Shown: positions 18,442 to 27,339, counted from the stretch's first letter. The stretch is DNA of 64,000 nt from Roseicyclus sp. (GCA_018401965.1 JAGYJU010000009.1:186001-250000); one strand, 5' to 3'. Made by a program: numbers and translations. Notes: generated by a model not told the origin, from the letters alone.

Positions 18442-19407
18442 TTACATCCACGGCAAGGTGTCGAGGTCGACATTGCCGCCGGTGATGATGACGCCGACGC
18501 GCTTGCCGCGGAACGCCTCGGGGGTTTTCAGGATCGCGGCCAAGGGCACTGCACAGCTCGGTTCCATCACGATCTTCATGCGCTGCCAGGTGAGTTTCAT
18601 CGCCGCGATGATCTCTTCCTCGCTGGCGGTGAAGATATCGGTCACGTGGTTCGACACGAAATGCCAGGTGTTTTCCTTGAGCGGCACCTTGAGCCCGTCG
18701 GCGATCGTGACCGGCGCGTCATCGGCGATGATATGGCCCGCCTTGAAGCTGCGATAGGCGTCATCGGCCTGTTCGGGCTCGGCGGCGTAAATCTCGACAT
18801 GGGGGGCGATGTTGGACAGGGTCAGGCAACACCCAGAGATCATGCCGCCCCCCCCGATGGGGGCGATCACGGCATCAAGCCCCTCGACCTGGTCCATCAG
18901 CTCGCGCGAACAGGTGGCCTGGCCCGCGATCACGCGGGGGTCGTTGTAGGGATGCACGAAATCGGCGCCGGTGCGGGCATGCACCTCGGCAAAGACCGCC
19001 TCGCGCGACGTGGTCGAGGGTTCGCATTCGGTGATGGTGCCGCCATAGCCGCGCACGGCGGCCTTTTTCGCCTCGGGTGCGGTGCGGGGCATGACCACGT
19101 GGCAGGGGATGCCGCGCCGCCCGGCCGCATAGGCCAATGACAGCGCATGATTGCCCGAACTGTGGGTGGTCACGCCCTTGGCCGCCACGGCGTCATCCAG
19201 CCCGAACACGGCGTTGGACGCACCGCGGACCTTGAAGGCCCCGGCTTTCTGGAAATTCTCGCATTTGAAGAACAGCTCGGCGCCGGTCAATTCATTCAGG
19301 AAATGCGAGGTCAGAACCGGAGTGCGGTGGATATGCGGCGCGATCCGCGCATGGGCGGCGATCACGTCGTCATAGGTCGGAAGATGCGTTGTGACGGCGT
19401 CTTTCAT
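18442..19407 (-). CDS. bhcB: beta-Hydroxyaspartate dehydratase (threonine dehydratase family)
   Basis: Dehydrates beta-hydroxyaspartate to iminosuccinate. This is a fold-type II PLP enzyme of 321 residues, similar to eukaryotic serine racemase and threonine ammonia-lyase but without a regulatory ACT domain. The PLP lysine is in KAGAFKVRGASNAVF, the phosphate cradle is GGGGMISG, and THSSGNHALSLA matches the substrate loop. The start MKDAVTTHLPTYDDV is at 19407, ten bases after the bhcA stop. Upstream in-frame sequence is Arg/Pro-rich and lies inside bhcA. Confidence 0.94.
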   Translation of the reverse strand: MKDAVTTHLPTYDDVIAAHARIAPHIHRTPVLTSHFLNELTGAELFFKCENFQKAGAFKVRGASNAVFGLDDAVAAKGVTTHSSGNHALSLAYAAGRRGIPCHVVMPRTAPEAKKAAVRGYGGTITECEPSTTSREAVFAEVHARTGADFVHPYNDPRVIAGQATCSRELMDQVEGLDAVIAPIGGGGMISGCCLTLSNIAPHVEIYAAEPEQADDAYRSFKAGHIIADDAPVTIADGLKVPLKENTWHFVSNHVTDIFTASEEEIIAAMKLTWQRMKIVMEPSCAVPLAAILKTPEAFRGKRVGVIITGGNVDLDTLPWM

Positions 19408-19417
19408 GGTGAACCCC

Positions 19418-20608
19418 TTATTCTGCGGCCAAGGCGATCTGGCCGGCGCTGCTGCGATACACCTCCTGGGCGGCGGCAACGCCGGACCCGAGGCGGATGT
19501 TCAACCCCAGGTCGACCATGGCCATTTCCGCCGTGGCCAGCCCCGACAGCATCATCACATCCGTGAGGCTGCCAAGATGCCCGATGCGGAACACCTTGCC
19601 CGCGACCTGTCCCAGGCCCGCGCCAAAGGCCACGCCGTAGCGCGTGCTGGCATGGGCCACGATGCGGCCCGCATCGAAGCCCTCGGGGGTGCGGATCGCG
19701 CTGACCGTGTCGGAATACAGCGCAGGCCGTGCCGCGCAGAGATCCAGCCCCCAGGCGGCCACGGCGGCGCGCACGCCGGTGGCGATGCGCGTGTGGCGGG
19801 CGAACACCGCGTCCAGACCTTCGGCCAGCAACATGTCAGAGGCGGTTTTCAGCCCGTTCAGCAGGCCCACCGCCGGCGTGTAGGGATAGCCGTTGGCGGC
19901 ATAGCCCTTGGCCATGTCCTGAATGTCGAAATAGGTGCGCGGCAGGCCGCCGGTTTTCGTGGCCTCCATCGCCTTGGCCGAAAACGCGGCGATGCCAAGA
20001 CCCGCGGGCAGCATGAAGCCCTTTTGGCTGCCAGTCACGGCCACGTCGACGCCCCAGCCGTCGAACTCGAAGGGCATCGACCCGATCGAACTGACGCCAT
20101 CGACGAACAACAACGCCGGGTGCCCGGCCGCATCCATCGCGGCGCGCACGGCGGCAATGTCGGACCGCACGCCTGTGGCGGTTTCATTATGCGTGGCCAG
20201 GACGGCCTTGATCTTGTGGCCGGTGTCGGCGGTCAGGATCCCCTCGAACCGATCCGCGGGGATGCCTTCGCCCCAGGCTGTTTCCACGATCTCGACAACC
20301 AGGCCATGGCGCTGGCACATGTCGATCCATTTCTGCGAGAACATGCCGTTGCATGCCGCCAGAACCGTGTCGCCGGGCGACAGGGTGTTGGTGATCGCCG
20401 TTTCCCAGCCGCCCGTGCCGGTGGACGGAAAGATGAACACCTCGGCCGTGGCCGATTTCAGCACGCGCTTCACCCCGTCGCGGGCAGGGTGCAGGATGTC
20501 CTTGAACAGGTCGGACCGGTGATCGATCGTGGGCATGTCGCAGGCCCGGCGCAGGCTTTCGGGCATGTTGGTCGGGCCGGGAATGAAAACCGGATTTTGC
20601 AGGCTCAT
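19418..20608 (-). CDS. bhcA: Aspartate-glyoxylate aminotransferase (class V)
   Basis: The first gene of the bhc operon. It transfers the amino group from aspartate to glyoxylate, giving glycine and oxaloacetate, which is the net product of the cycle. The class V aminotransferase has 396 residues. It begins MSLQNPVFIPGPTNMPESL (start at 20608), has FIFPSTGTGGWETAITN, and binds PLP through the lysine in VAVTGSQKGFMLPAGL. AGGAG precedes the start by about nine bases. A longer in-frame start at 20665 would add 19 unlikely residues. Serine-glyoxylate aminotransferase is the closest alternative; context favours BhcA. Confidence 0.94.
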   Translation of the reverse strand: MSLQNPVFIPGPTNMPESLRRACDMPTIDHRSDLFKDILHPARDGVKRVLKSATAEVFIFPSTGTGGWETAITNTLSPGDTVLAACNGMFSQKWIDMCQRHGLVVEIVETAWGEGIPADRFEGILTADTGHKIKAVLATHNETATGVRSDIAAVRAAMDAAGHPALLFVDGVSSIGSMPFEFDGWGVDVAVTGSQKGFMLPAGLGIAAFSAKAMEATKTGGLPRTYFDIQDMAKGYAANGYPYTPAVGLLNGLKTASDMLLAEGLDAVFARHTRIATGVRAAVAAWGLDLCAARPALYSDTVSAIRTPEGFDAGRIVAHASTRYGVAFGAGLGQVAGKVFRIGHLGSLTDVMMLSGLATAEMAMVDLGLNIRLGSGVAAAQEVYRSSAGQIALAAE

Positions 20609-20667
20609 CTTGGGTGTCTCCTCGTCTCTTGCCCAAACACTAGGCGCTTGCCCCTTGGCGCACAATT

Positions 20668-20690
20668 TTTTTGAAAACGTTTTTCAAAAA
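20668..20690. promoter_or_regulatory. Inverted repeat, candidate BhcR operator
   Basis: Ten-base arms TTTTTGAAAA (20668-20677) and TTTTCAAAAA (20681-20690) are perfect reverse complements around CGT. On the minus strand it lies just upstream of a weak promoter-like pair, TTGTGC (20660-20665) and TAGTGT (20637-20642), spaced 17 bases, for bhcA. This fits an activator site for the divergent IclR-type BhcR. Binding is inferred. Confidence 0.65.
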
Positions 20691-20731
20691 TACTGGCATT
20701 GCGAGATTTTATGATTTATCAGGGGTTTGTA

Positions 20732-20760
20732 TTTTTTCACATGGTGAAATGTTTTTTCAC
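20732..20760. promoter_or_regulatory. TTTTTTCAC direct repeats with embedded palindrome, upstream of bhcR
   Basis: TTTTTTCAC occurs at 20732-20740 and 20752-20760. The first copy is part of a TTTCAC-ATG-GTGAAA inverted repeat (20735-20749). The second ends 17 bases before the bhcR start. This could be an autoregulatory site or a second BhcR site. Confidence 0.5.
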
Positions 20761-20777
20761 TTCACTGCAGCGAGGCC

Positions 20778-21637
20778 ATGATGCGCGATGCCTCCACCGC
20801 CGATTCCGGCGCGTCCCCCCTTGGCGCACGTGCGCGCAGCCGGGGGCGGCCCAAGGCCTGGGACGACAAAACCGACCAGAACACGATCAAATCGCTGGAT
20901 CGCGCGATGGCGGTGTTCGAACATCTGTCGACCACCTCGGGGGCAACCCTGTCGGAACTGGCAGCCGACACCGATCAATCGCCCGCCACCACGTACCGCA
21001 TTCTGACCACCTTGGAGGCGCGGGGGTTAGTGGAATTCGATGCAGCCGCCCAGCTTTGGCACATCGGGTCGCGCGCCTTCGTGATCGGCGCGCGCTACCT
21101 GCGCCGCACCTCGGTGGTGGATCGCGCCCGCCCGATCCTGCGCCGCCTGATGGAGGCGACGGGCGAAACCGCCAATCTCGGCATCGCGCGCGACACCCAT
21201 GTGCTGTTTGTCAGCCAGGTTGAAAGCCATGCCTCGATCCGGGCGTTCTTTCCGCCCGGCACGCTCTCGCCGATGCATGCATCGGGCATCGGCAAGGCGC
21301 TGTTGGCGCAGATGACCGATGACCGGCTGTCGCGCTATATCGCCACCGCGCCGCTGGATCGGTTCACGGCCCGCACCCTGACCGATCCCGCTGCCCTGCG
21401 GGCCGATCTGCAGGAAACCCGCGCGCGCGGCTATGCGCTTGATGACGAGGAAAAGACCGAAGGCATGCGCTGCATCGCCGCCCCGGTGTTCGACTGGCAT
21501 GGCGAAGCGGTGGCGGGCCTGTCGGTGTCAGGGCCCGTCGGCCGGGTTTCCGCGGTGAAATGCCGCGCCTGGCCCAGGCGGTGGCGCGCGCGGCCGCCGA
21601 TCTTTCGGCCGCCCTCGGGGCAGGGGCGCCGGCCTGA
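20778..21637 (+). CDS. bhcR: IclR family regulator of the beta-hydroxyaspartate cycle (3' frameshift)
   Basis: An IclR-type regulator, probably glyoxylate-responsive, controlling the divergent bhc operon. The winged helix-turn-helix reads VFEHLSTTSGATLSELAA through TYRILTTLEARGLVEF. An IclR effector domain follows, with GTLSPMHASGIGKALLAQ, YALDDEEKTEGMRCIAAPV and AGLSVSGPVGR. After VSAV the sequenced frame turns Arg/Pro-rich and runs past 21800 into the opposite-strand gene. One extra A in the AAA at 21558-21560 would restore the expected tail MPRLAQAVARAAADLS, ending at 21637. I therefore give 21637 as the end. Whether the shift is real or a base-call error is unresolved. Confidence 0.85.
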
Positions 21638-21653
21638 GGCCGCCCTGCGCCGG

Positions 21654-22058
21654 TCAGTTCGGCTTGGCGACCGACGAGCTCATCAGGAAACTCAGGATCT
21701 TTTCCGCCGCGTCGACGTTGAAGGGTTTTTGCAAAACGGCGAAAGCGGGTCTTGCGGCGGCTTCGCCCGGCCCCGATGCCTCCGGGGCGGGCGCACCCAG
21801 CAAGACCATGTGTGGAAACGATGACCTGTCGGGCGCCCTGTCATCCGCCGCTGTCATGGCGAGGGTCTGCGGCTTGGTGGCGGGTGTCGGCGTGTCGTAA
21901 ATCACCACCGACGGGCGCACCGCCTTGATCCGTTCGGGGGCGTCGCGCGATGTGCTGCGCGTCACGGGATGGCCGCGCCGGCTCAGCAGGATCGAGACGA
22001 CCATGGCATTCGTGTCATCGTCGCTGACAACCAGGATGGGGCGATCACCGTCGGTCAC
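21654..22058 (-). CDS. Stand-alone response-regulator receiver-like protein
   Basis: About 134 residues from a GTG at 22058. Receiver-domain hallmarks are present: an acidic pair in ILVVSDDDTNAMV, the presumptive phospho-acceptor Asp in PSVVIYDTPTP, and the conserved Lys in AVLQKPFNVDAAEKIL. There is no output domain, so it would act through protein partners or phosphorelay. The reading frame extends upstream to 22184, but that part (Cys/Pro/Arg-rich) does not look coding. No histidine kinase lies nearby. It converges on bhcR. The ribosome site is weak, so the exact start is uncertain. Confidence 0.6.
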   Translation of the reverse strand: MTDGDRPILVVSDDDTNAMVVSILLSRRGHPVTRSTSRDAPERIKAVRPSVVIYDTPTPATKPQTLAMTAADDRAPDRSSFPHMVLLGAPAPEASGPGEAAARPAFAVLQKPFNVDAAEKILSFLMSSSVAKPN

Positions 22059-22714
22059 GCGACGTGATCCGGGACTTGGGGTCTGATATCCGCCGCGTGG
22101 CGTGCGGGCGAACAGGCAGCAGGACGATGGCGGACATGGGGCATCTTGGCGGAGGCTTTCCGGGCCGTGGCAGGTTTTGCACAAGGCGGGCGCTGCGCGG
22201 GAACTTTTGATTGCAGCATCAGCCTACCGTGCGATTTTTGGAATTACAACAAAAACTAACATACGTATCACGACCCCGTCCCTGGGCAGCGCGGCGATGC
22301 CGGAACCGCTGCCGGTGGGCCATGTCGCAGGGGTGCCTTGGTGGGCCGGGGTGGTCAGTCTCGGGCAAAACTTCATATTTCTGGGGCGTTTCGTGGGTAA
22401 AGCCCTGCACTTTCCGAGATCTTTGCAAGAGGCGTGCCAAGGAGATGCCGCCGCAGTCGGCGGCTGGAACAGCATGGCGAGATATCGCGAGGGGCACCTC
22501 TTTCGACGAAATACCGCCTCTCTCGACCCATGATCTCGAAAGTCTGTTGTTTTCGTGTAGGTATTCAGATTTCCAACATAAAACCAACATATCGGTCCCA
22601 TCGCGGCCGGGCGGTGTGATCCCATGTTGCGCCCGGTCGTCTGGGCAATATTGGCCACCAACACGACACGCGGGTCATGATGCTGTGGCCGATATGGTAC
22701 TGGTGGAGAGGAAA
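22059..22714. other. Long intergenic stretch without a convincing gene
   Basis: Only short frames lacking family-like sequence are open here. The stretch is locally AT-richer, notably around 22210-22260 and 22540-22600. It carries the 8-bp palindrome ATACGTAT near 22261 and promoter-like patches, but no clear hairpin-plus-T-run. It probably contains the promoter of the receiver gene; a small RNA cannot be excluded. Confidence 0.5.
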
Positions 22715-22788
22715 TGGAGGCGGGTACCGGAATCGAACCGGTCTTCACGGATTTGCAATCCGGTGCGTAACCTCTCCGCCAACCCGCC
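22715..22788 (-). tRNA. tRNA-Cys (GCA)
   Basis: Read on the minus strand: acceptor arms GGCGGGT and ACCCGCC pair fully, the anticodon loop is TTGCAAA (GCA, cysteine), the T-loop is GGTTCGATTCC, and an encoded CCA follows discriminator T. The 74 bases include CCA. It appears monocistronic between noncoding flanks. Confidence 0.97.
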
Positions 22789-23125
22789 TTCTGGGGCGTG
22801 CACGTACCCGATCCCCGCTGGTCCTGCAAGGCGATAATCACTGCCGCCGGGGGACCACCGCGCGGCATGGTCGTGCCTTTCCAATCGGTTTTTCCAATGG
22901 AATTGCGCGTCTCGGCGCGTGTGTCGCCCGATCCTTTGGGCCTCGGCAGGGCGATGGCATCAGGAGACGTTGGGGCGGGCCTGCCATCGCGGGCCAAGAT
23001 CATGCGCCGAAATTACCACATGATGTGACATGTCGTGGGGATCAGCCCCCCACGCACCCGTTGCACGCACCGCCGGGGTATGCAAAAGACTTTCCAAAAC
23101 AATTAGACGGAATGGTTCAATTCAC
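22789..23125. other. Intergenic region between tRNA-Cys and pcm
   Basis: I see no gene. It must contain the tRNA-Cys promoter (minus strand) and the leader of pcm (plus strand). The last ~60 bases before pcm become AT-richer, consistent with a promoter or leader. No repeat or attachment site was recognised. Confidence 0.5.
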
Positions 23126-23779
23126 ATGGCTGATTTTGCCCAGCGTCGCCGCACCATGGTCGACACACAGATACGCCCTTCCGATGTCACCAGTTTCACC
23201 ATCATCGATGCGATGCTTGCGATCCCGCGCGATGCCTTCGTGCCCGATACGGCGCGCGATCTTGCCTATGTCGGCGGGCCTGTGCCCTTGGCGCGCGGCC
23301 GCCAGCTGATGGAACCGCGCACCATTGCCAAGATGCTGGAGGCGCTGGATGTGACGCCTGCCGATCTCGTGCTCGAGATCGCGCCGGGCATGGGCTATAC
23401 CACGGCGCTTTTGGCCCGCATGGCCGAGGCGGTTGTGGCCGTGGAGGAAGACGCCGATCTGGCCCGCGACGCAGAGGCGGCGCTGGCCGCCCAGGACGTC
23501 GACAACGCGGCCATCCTGACCGGTGCGCTGGTCGACGGCTCGCCGCGCAACGGGCCCTATGATGCAATCGTTATTTTTGCCGGTGTGGAACAGATCCCGC
23601 AGTCGATCCTTGACCAATTGAAGGAAGGCGGGCGTATTCTGGCGTTGTTCATGGATGGCGCGTTGGGCGAGGTTCGCCGGGGCGTCAAGACCCATGGTGT
23701 AGTATCGTGGCATATGGCGTTCAATGCGACGGCACCGGTCTTGCCGGGCTTCGTGCACGCACCAAGTTTTGTGTTCTGA
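23126..23779 (+). CDS. pcm: Protein-L-isoaspartate O-methyltransferase family protein
   Basis: A SAM-dependent methyltransferase of 217 residues that would repair isoaspartyl residues in aged proteins. The N-terminus MADFAQRRRTMVDTQIRPSDV is typical of the alphaproteobacterial branch. PRDAFVPD, GRQLMEPRTIAKMLEALD and the SAM loop VLEIAPGMGYTTALLARMA follow. The SAM motif has EIAPGMG rather than the usual EIGTGSG, so catalytic specificity is less certain than the fold. An in-frame ATG at 23030 is rejected because the intervening sequence is not conserved-looking. tolC follows 76 bases downstream, a common pairing in this order. Confidence 0.85.
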   Translation: MADFAQRRRTMVDTQIRPSDVTSFTIIDAMLAIPRDAFVPDTARDLAYVGGPVPLARGRQLMEPRTIAKMLEALDVTPADLVLEIAPGMGYTTALLARMAEAVVAVEEDADLARDAEAALAAQDVDNAAILTGALVDGSPRNGPYDAIVIFAGVEQIPQSILDQLKEGGRILALFMDGALGEVRRGVKTHGVVSWHMAFNATAPVLPGFVHAPSFVF

Positions 23780-23855
23780 AATTCAGGTTGCTGGCCCCGG
23801 ATACCGGGGTCTGGCCCAAGGTCGGCAGAAGCCGGCAGACAAAAGGATTGAGGCG

Positions 23856-25243
23856 ATGAAAAGCAGGATCATGCGGATGGGACGGGGCGCGGCGGCGGTT
23901 ATGGCGCTGGTCCTGCTGATGCCGGCCGCTGCATCTGCCGACAGCCTGCAAGAGGCGATGACCGATGCCTATCGCAACTCGCAGCTTTTGGAACAGAACC
24001 GCTACTTGCTGCGGGTACAGGATGAAAACGTCAACCTGGCCTATGCCGCGCTGTTGCCGACGCTGAATTTCGTCGCCAGCACATCGCGCGACATGGTCAA
24101 TGACACAAGCACCACGACCTTTCGCCTTCTGGGCGAGATGGCAATCTACCAGGGCGGGTCGCGCATCAACGCAAGGCGTGGCGCGGTCGAGGCGGTGTCC
24201 GCCGCGCGCCAGCAGCTTGTGAACCTGGAACAGCAGGTGCTGCTTGATGCCGTGACCGCCTACCTCGAAGTCTGGGAGGCGACACAGATCGTCGAGGTGC
24301 GCGACCGCAACGTGCGCGTGCTGACCGAACAGCTGCGCGCCGCCAACGACCGGTTCGAGGTGGGCGAAGACACCTCGCACCGACGTGGCGCAAGCCGAAT
24401 CGCAACTGGCCACCGCGCGCTCGGCGCTTGCGGCGGCGCAGGGTACGCTGGAAATTTCGCGCGAATTGTTCAACCTCGCCGTCGGGCGCTACCCCGCGGC
24501 ATTGGCCAGCCCCGGCGGCCTGCCGCGCCTGCCCGGTTCCGAGGCAGAGGCGCAGCGTTTGGCCCGGCAGGTGCACCCCGCCGTTCTGGCCCGCCAGCAT
24601 GAAGTGACCGCTGCCGAATTCGCCGTCGAAGAGGCGCGCGGCGCCGCCCGCCCGTCGCTGTCGCTGGACCTGACGCTCGGAGAAACCACGCAAGCGCCGA
24701 CCCAGGCACAGGAGGGCGATAGTGCGACCATCGCGCTGACCTTGACGCAGCCGATCTATCGCGGCGGCCAGATCGGGGCGCTGGAACGCCAGGCGCTGGC
24801 CCAGGTCGAGGCGGTGCGTTTTGGCCTGAACCAGCAGGTTCGGCTGAACCTTCAGTCCGTGGGCAACGCCTATGCGCGCCTGCGCATCGCCACGTCGCAG
24901 ATCCAGGCGTCGGATCAGCGCATTCGGGCCGCGCAGCTGGCCTTTGAAGGCGTACGCGAAGAAGCGTCGCTTGGCGCGCGCACGACGTTGGACGTGCTGG
25001 ACGCCGAACAGGATCTGCTCGAGGCACGGATCAGCCGGATCGAGGCGCAGGGCGATGTCTATGCCGCCTCTTACGGCATTCTGGCCGCCGCTGGCCTGAT
25101 GACCGTAGCAGCATTTGCAGCTTCCGGTGCCGGAATATGATGTCGCGGCCTATGCGGCGGCCTTTCCCGGCGGTCAGCCGCGCGTGGCCTCGCCGCAGGG
25201 CGACCGGCTCGACACCTTGTTGCAGGCCATCGGCCGAGAGTGA
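23856..25243 (+). pseudogene. tolC: TolC family outer-membrane protein, two apparent frameshifts
   Basis: The outer-membrane channel of type I secretion and efflux systems. A signal peptide (MALVLLMPAAASAD) is followed by SLQEAMTDAYRNSQLLEQNR and long helical repeats. The frame breaks twice. Near 24375 (CACCTCGCAC), an extra base separates RAANDRFEVGED from the expected TRTDVAQAESQLATAR. Near 25106-25112, GLMTV should continue to HLQLPVPEYDVAAYAAAFP and end RLDTLLQAIGRE at 25241-25243. Corrected, the protein is about 461 residues, normal for the family. Both shifts look like single-base insertions. The gene could serve the RTX sulfatase's export, though that link is speculative. Confidence 0.8.
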
Positions 25244-25414
25244 CCGGCGCGCCGCAAGGCCCCGCAATATCGGCTGAAATAGACCTATCCGTTGTGCGGA
25301 GGTCGCGTTGCGGCTATCTTGCGTGCAAGGGCCCTGGTGCAAGGGGCCGTTTGCCGTGGCGGAACCTGGGCGCGACACCGCGCCGCCGTCCGGTCGAACG
25401 AGGAGCGAGCGGCG

Positions 25415-26410
25415 ATGTCAGGTCCAGCGAAATCCGCCCATGAGATCGAGGATGTCTTGGCCTCGATCCGGCGTCTCGTGTCCGAAGGCGGGCCCGTGAC
25501 GGCGACGATCAGCCCGGCACGGTCGTCTGTCGCGCCCGTTGATGCCGCGCCAATGCCGGCCACCCACACGCGGCTTGTCTTGACACCGGCCTTGCGCGTC
25601 ATGGACCCCGACGATCCTTGGGCGCCTGTTCCGCTCAAGGGGCAGGATGCGCTGGGCGCAGACCCTGCCGATCCGTCCGCTGCCGATGGTGAGGACGACC
25701 CGGCCTGGGGCCTCGAAGACCGTTTGGCGGATTGGGGCGAAATCGAGGAAAGCGGCGCGGAATCCGTGGCCGATGCCATTGCCGAACAATCCGCCGATCC
25801 CCATCTTGCGCCGCCCCGCCCGGGCGCGGTGGAGAACTTGGACGATCTGGATGATCTGGACGACAGCGAAACCTTGGCCGATTTCGAAGCGGAAACCGGC
25901 GATGCCAATTGGCCCGATCGCAGCGCCGGAACCGCCCTGCGCGACTTGGCGCTCGTGCGCGGACAGGGCGCGCGCGACGAGGGCGCAGCGACGCCCACCC
26001 CCGACGGCGCCGCCTCTCTTACCTTGCAGGATGGCGCGACACCCATGGCCACGGATGATCCCACCCCGGCACAGGATGCCAGCGCGCCGAGCGACCGGGT
26101 TTTTTCGCGGCGCTTGAACATGCGCCGGTCCGACGCCACGATCTGGAGCGACGAGGACGACGATCAAGACGGGGACCAGCCCGATCTCGACGGGGATGTC
26201 GAAGATCTGGGCGAGGCCACATCCCCCTTTACCTTCCCCGAGACCGATGCCGAAGACGGCGTGCTGGATGAAGAAACCTTGCGCGACATCATCGCGGAGG
26301 TGGTGCGCCAGGAACTTCAGGGTGCCTTGGGCCAGCGCATCACCCGCAATGTGCGCAAGATGGTGCGCCGTGAGGTTCGCATGGCGCTTGCCGCCGAAGA
26401 CCTCGAATAA
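25415..26410 (+). CDS. PopZ-like (DUF2497-type) acidic protein
   Basis: 331 residues with short conserved ends and a long acidic, low-complexity middle. The N-terminus EIEDVLASIRRLVSE matches the amphipathic helix of PopZ-type polar organisers. The C-terminus LRDIIAEVVRQELQGALGQ leading into KMVRREVRMALAAEDLE forms the other conserved helical block. Between them are Asp/Glu/Pro/Ala runs including a DDLDDLDD tract. PopZ gathers chromosome and polarity factors at cell poles in Caulobacter; whether this homologue does so is inference. I start at 25415 after GGAGCGAGCGGCG. It follows tolC on the same strand. Confidence 0.6.
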   Translation: MSGPAKSAHEIEDVLASIRRLVSEGGPVTATISPARSSVAPVDAAPMPATHTRLVLTPALRVMDPDDPWAPVPLKGQDALGADPADPSAADGEDDPAWGLEDRLADWGEIEESGAESVADAIAEQSADPHLAPPRPGAVENLDDLDDLDDSETLADFEAETGDANWPDRSAGTALRDLALVRGQGARDEGAATPTPDGAASLTLQDGATPMATDDPTPAQDASAPSDRVFSRRLNMRRSDATIWSDEDDDQDGDQPDLDGDVEDLGEATSPFTFPETDAEDGVLDEETLRDIIAEVVRQELQGALGQRITRNVRKMVRREVRMALAAEDLE

Positions 26411-26482
26411 GCGCCGCTCCGTGCCGCAACATCTATCGCGCCAGCTCTTGACCGGGGGTGGTCACCGCCCAAGGTTAGGCTG

Positions 26483-27339
26483 ATGTTTCCCCTGCGCGAT
26501 CATAACCCGTCGAACCGGACACCCTTTGTGACATGGGCGTTGATCATCGCCAATGTGCTGGTATTCTTCACCTATTACCCTGCCATGGCCGGGGCGGAAC
26601 GGCAGCTCATGGCATTTTATGCCGATTGGGCGCTGGTGCCTGCCGAGGTGCTGACCGGGCGCGACACCCATACGCTGTTCACCTCGATGTTTCTGCATGG
26701 CGGCTGGATGCACCTCTTGGGCAACATGCTGTTCCTGTGGATCTTCGGGGACAACATGGAAGACCTGTTGGGCCATCTGCGGTTTGCGGCCTTCTATATC
26801 GCCTCCGGGCTTGCGGCGGCGGCGGGGCAGATCCTGGCTGGGCCGGGGTCCACCATTCCCATGGTCGGGGCCTCGGGGGCGATTGCCGGGGTGATGGGGG
26901 GGTATCTGTTGTTCTTCCCGCGCGCGCGCATCGATGTTCTGGTGATCATCGTCGTGCTGGTCCGCGTCTTTGCCATACCCGCATGGCTGATGTTGGGGCT
27001 GTGGTTCGGGCTGCAACTGGTCAATGGCCTCTCGATGGATGCGGCGGGGGGCGGGGTGGCCTACTGGGCGCATGCGGGCGGCTTTGCGGCGGGGTGGCGC
27101 TTGTGCTGCCGCTTTGGCTGCGCTTGGGCGGCCCCGATTTCTGGGCGCGGTGGCATGGCAAACCACCCCATGACGAGGTGGAATACGTCGTCGAACGCCG
27201 CCGCAACAGCCCGATCCCCAAGGTGCGGCGCGTGCAAGGCGACAGGGCCGCCACCCGGCCCCTGTCCGACCTCGCGCGCATTCCGCGCAGCGGCCAGCGG
27301 CGCGTGCCGCCGACGCCATGGTCGGGCGGTCGCGACTGA
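26483..27339 (+). pseudogene. Rhomboid family intramembrane serine protease, 3' frameshift
   Basis: A membrane protease cleaving transmembrane segments. It starts MFPLRDHNPSNRTPFVTWAL and contains HGGWMHLLGNMLFLW, the serine motif VGASGAIAGVMGGYL and the partner histidine in YWAHAGGFAAG, so the catalytic dyad lies before the break. At GGGG (27091-27094) the frame shifts. The expected continuation VALVLPLWLRLGGPDFWARW...VPPTPWSGGRD is in the next frame and ends at 27337-27339. A missing G is the simplest cause. Without correction the last helix is lost. Confidence 0.8.

Noticed and set aside
22102..22533. A 143-codon plus-strand frame after the receiver gene
   Set aside because: Mixed low-complexity and AT-driven residues, no ribosome site, no family resemblance.
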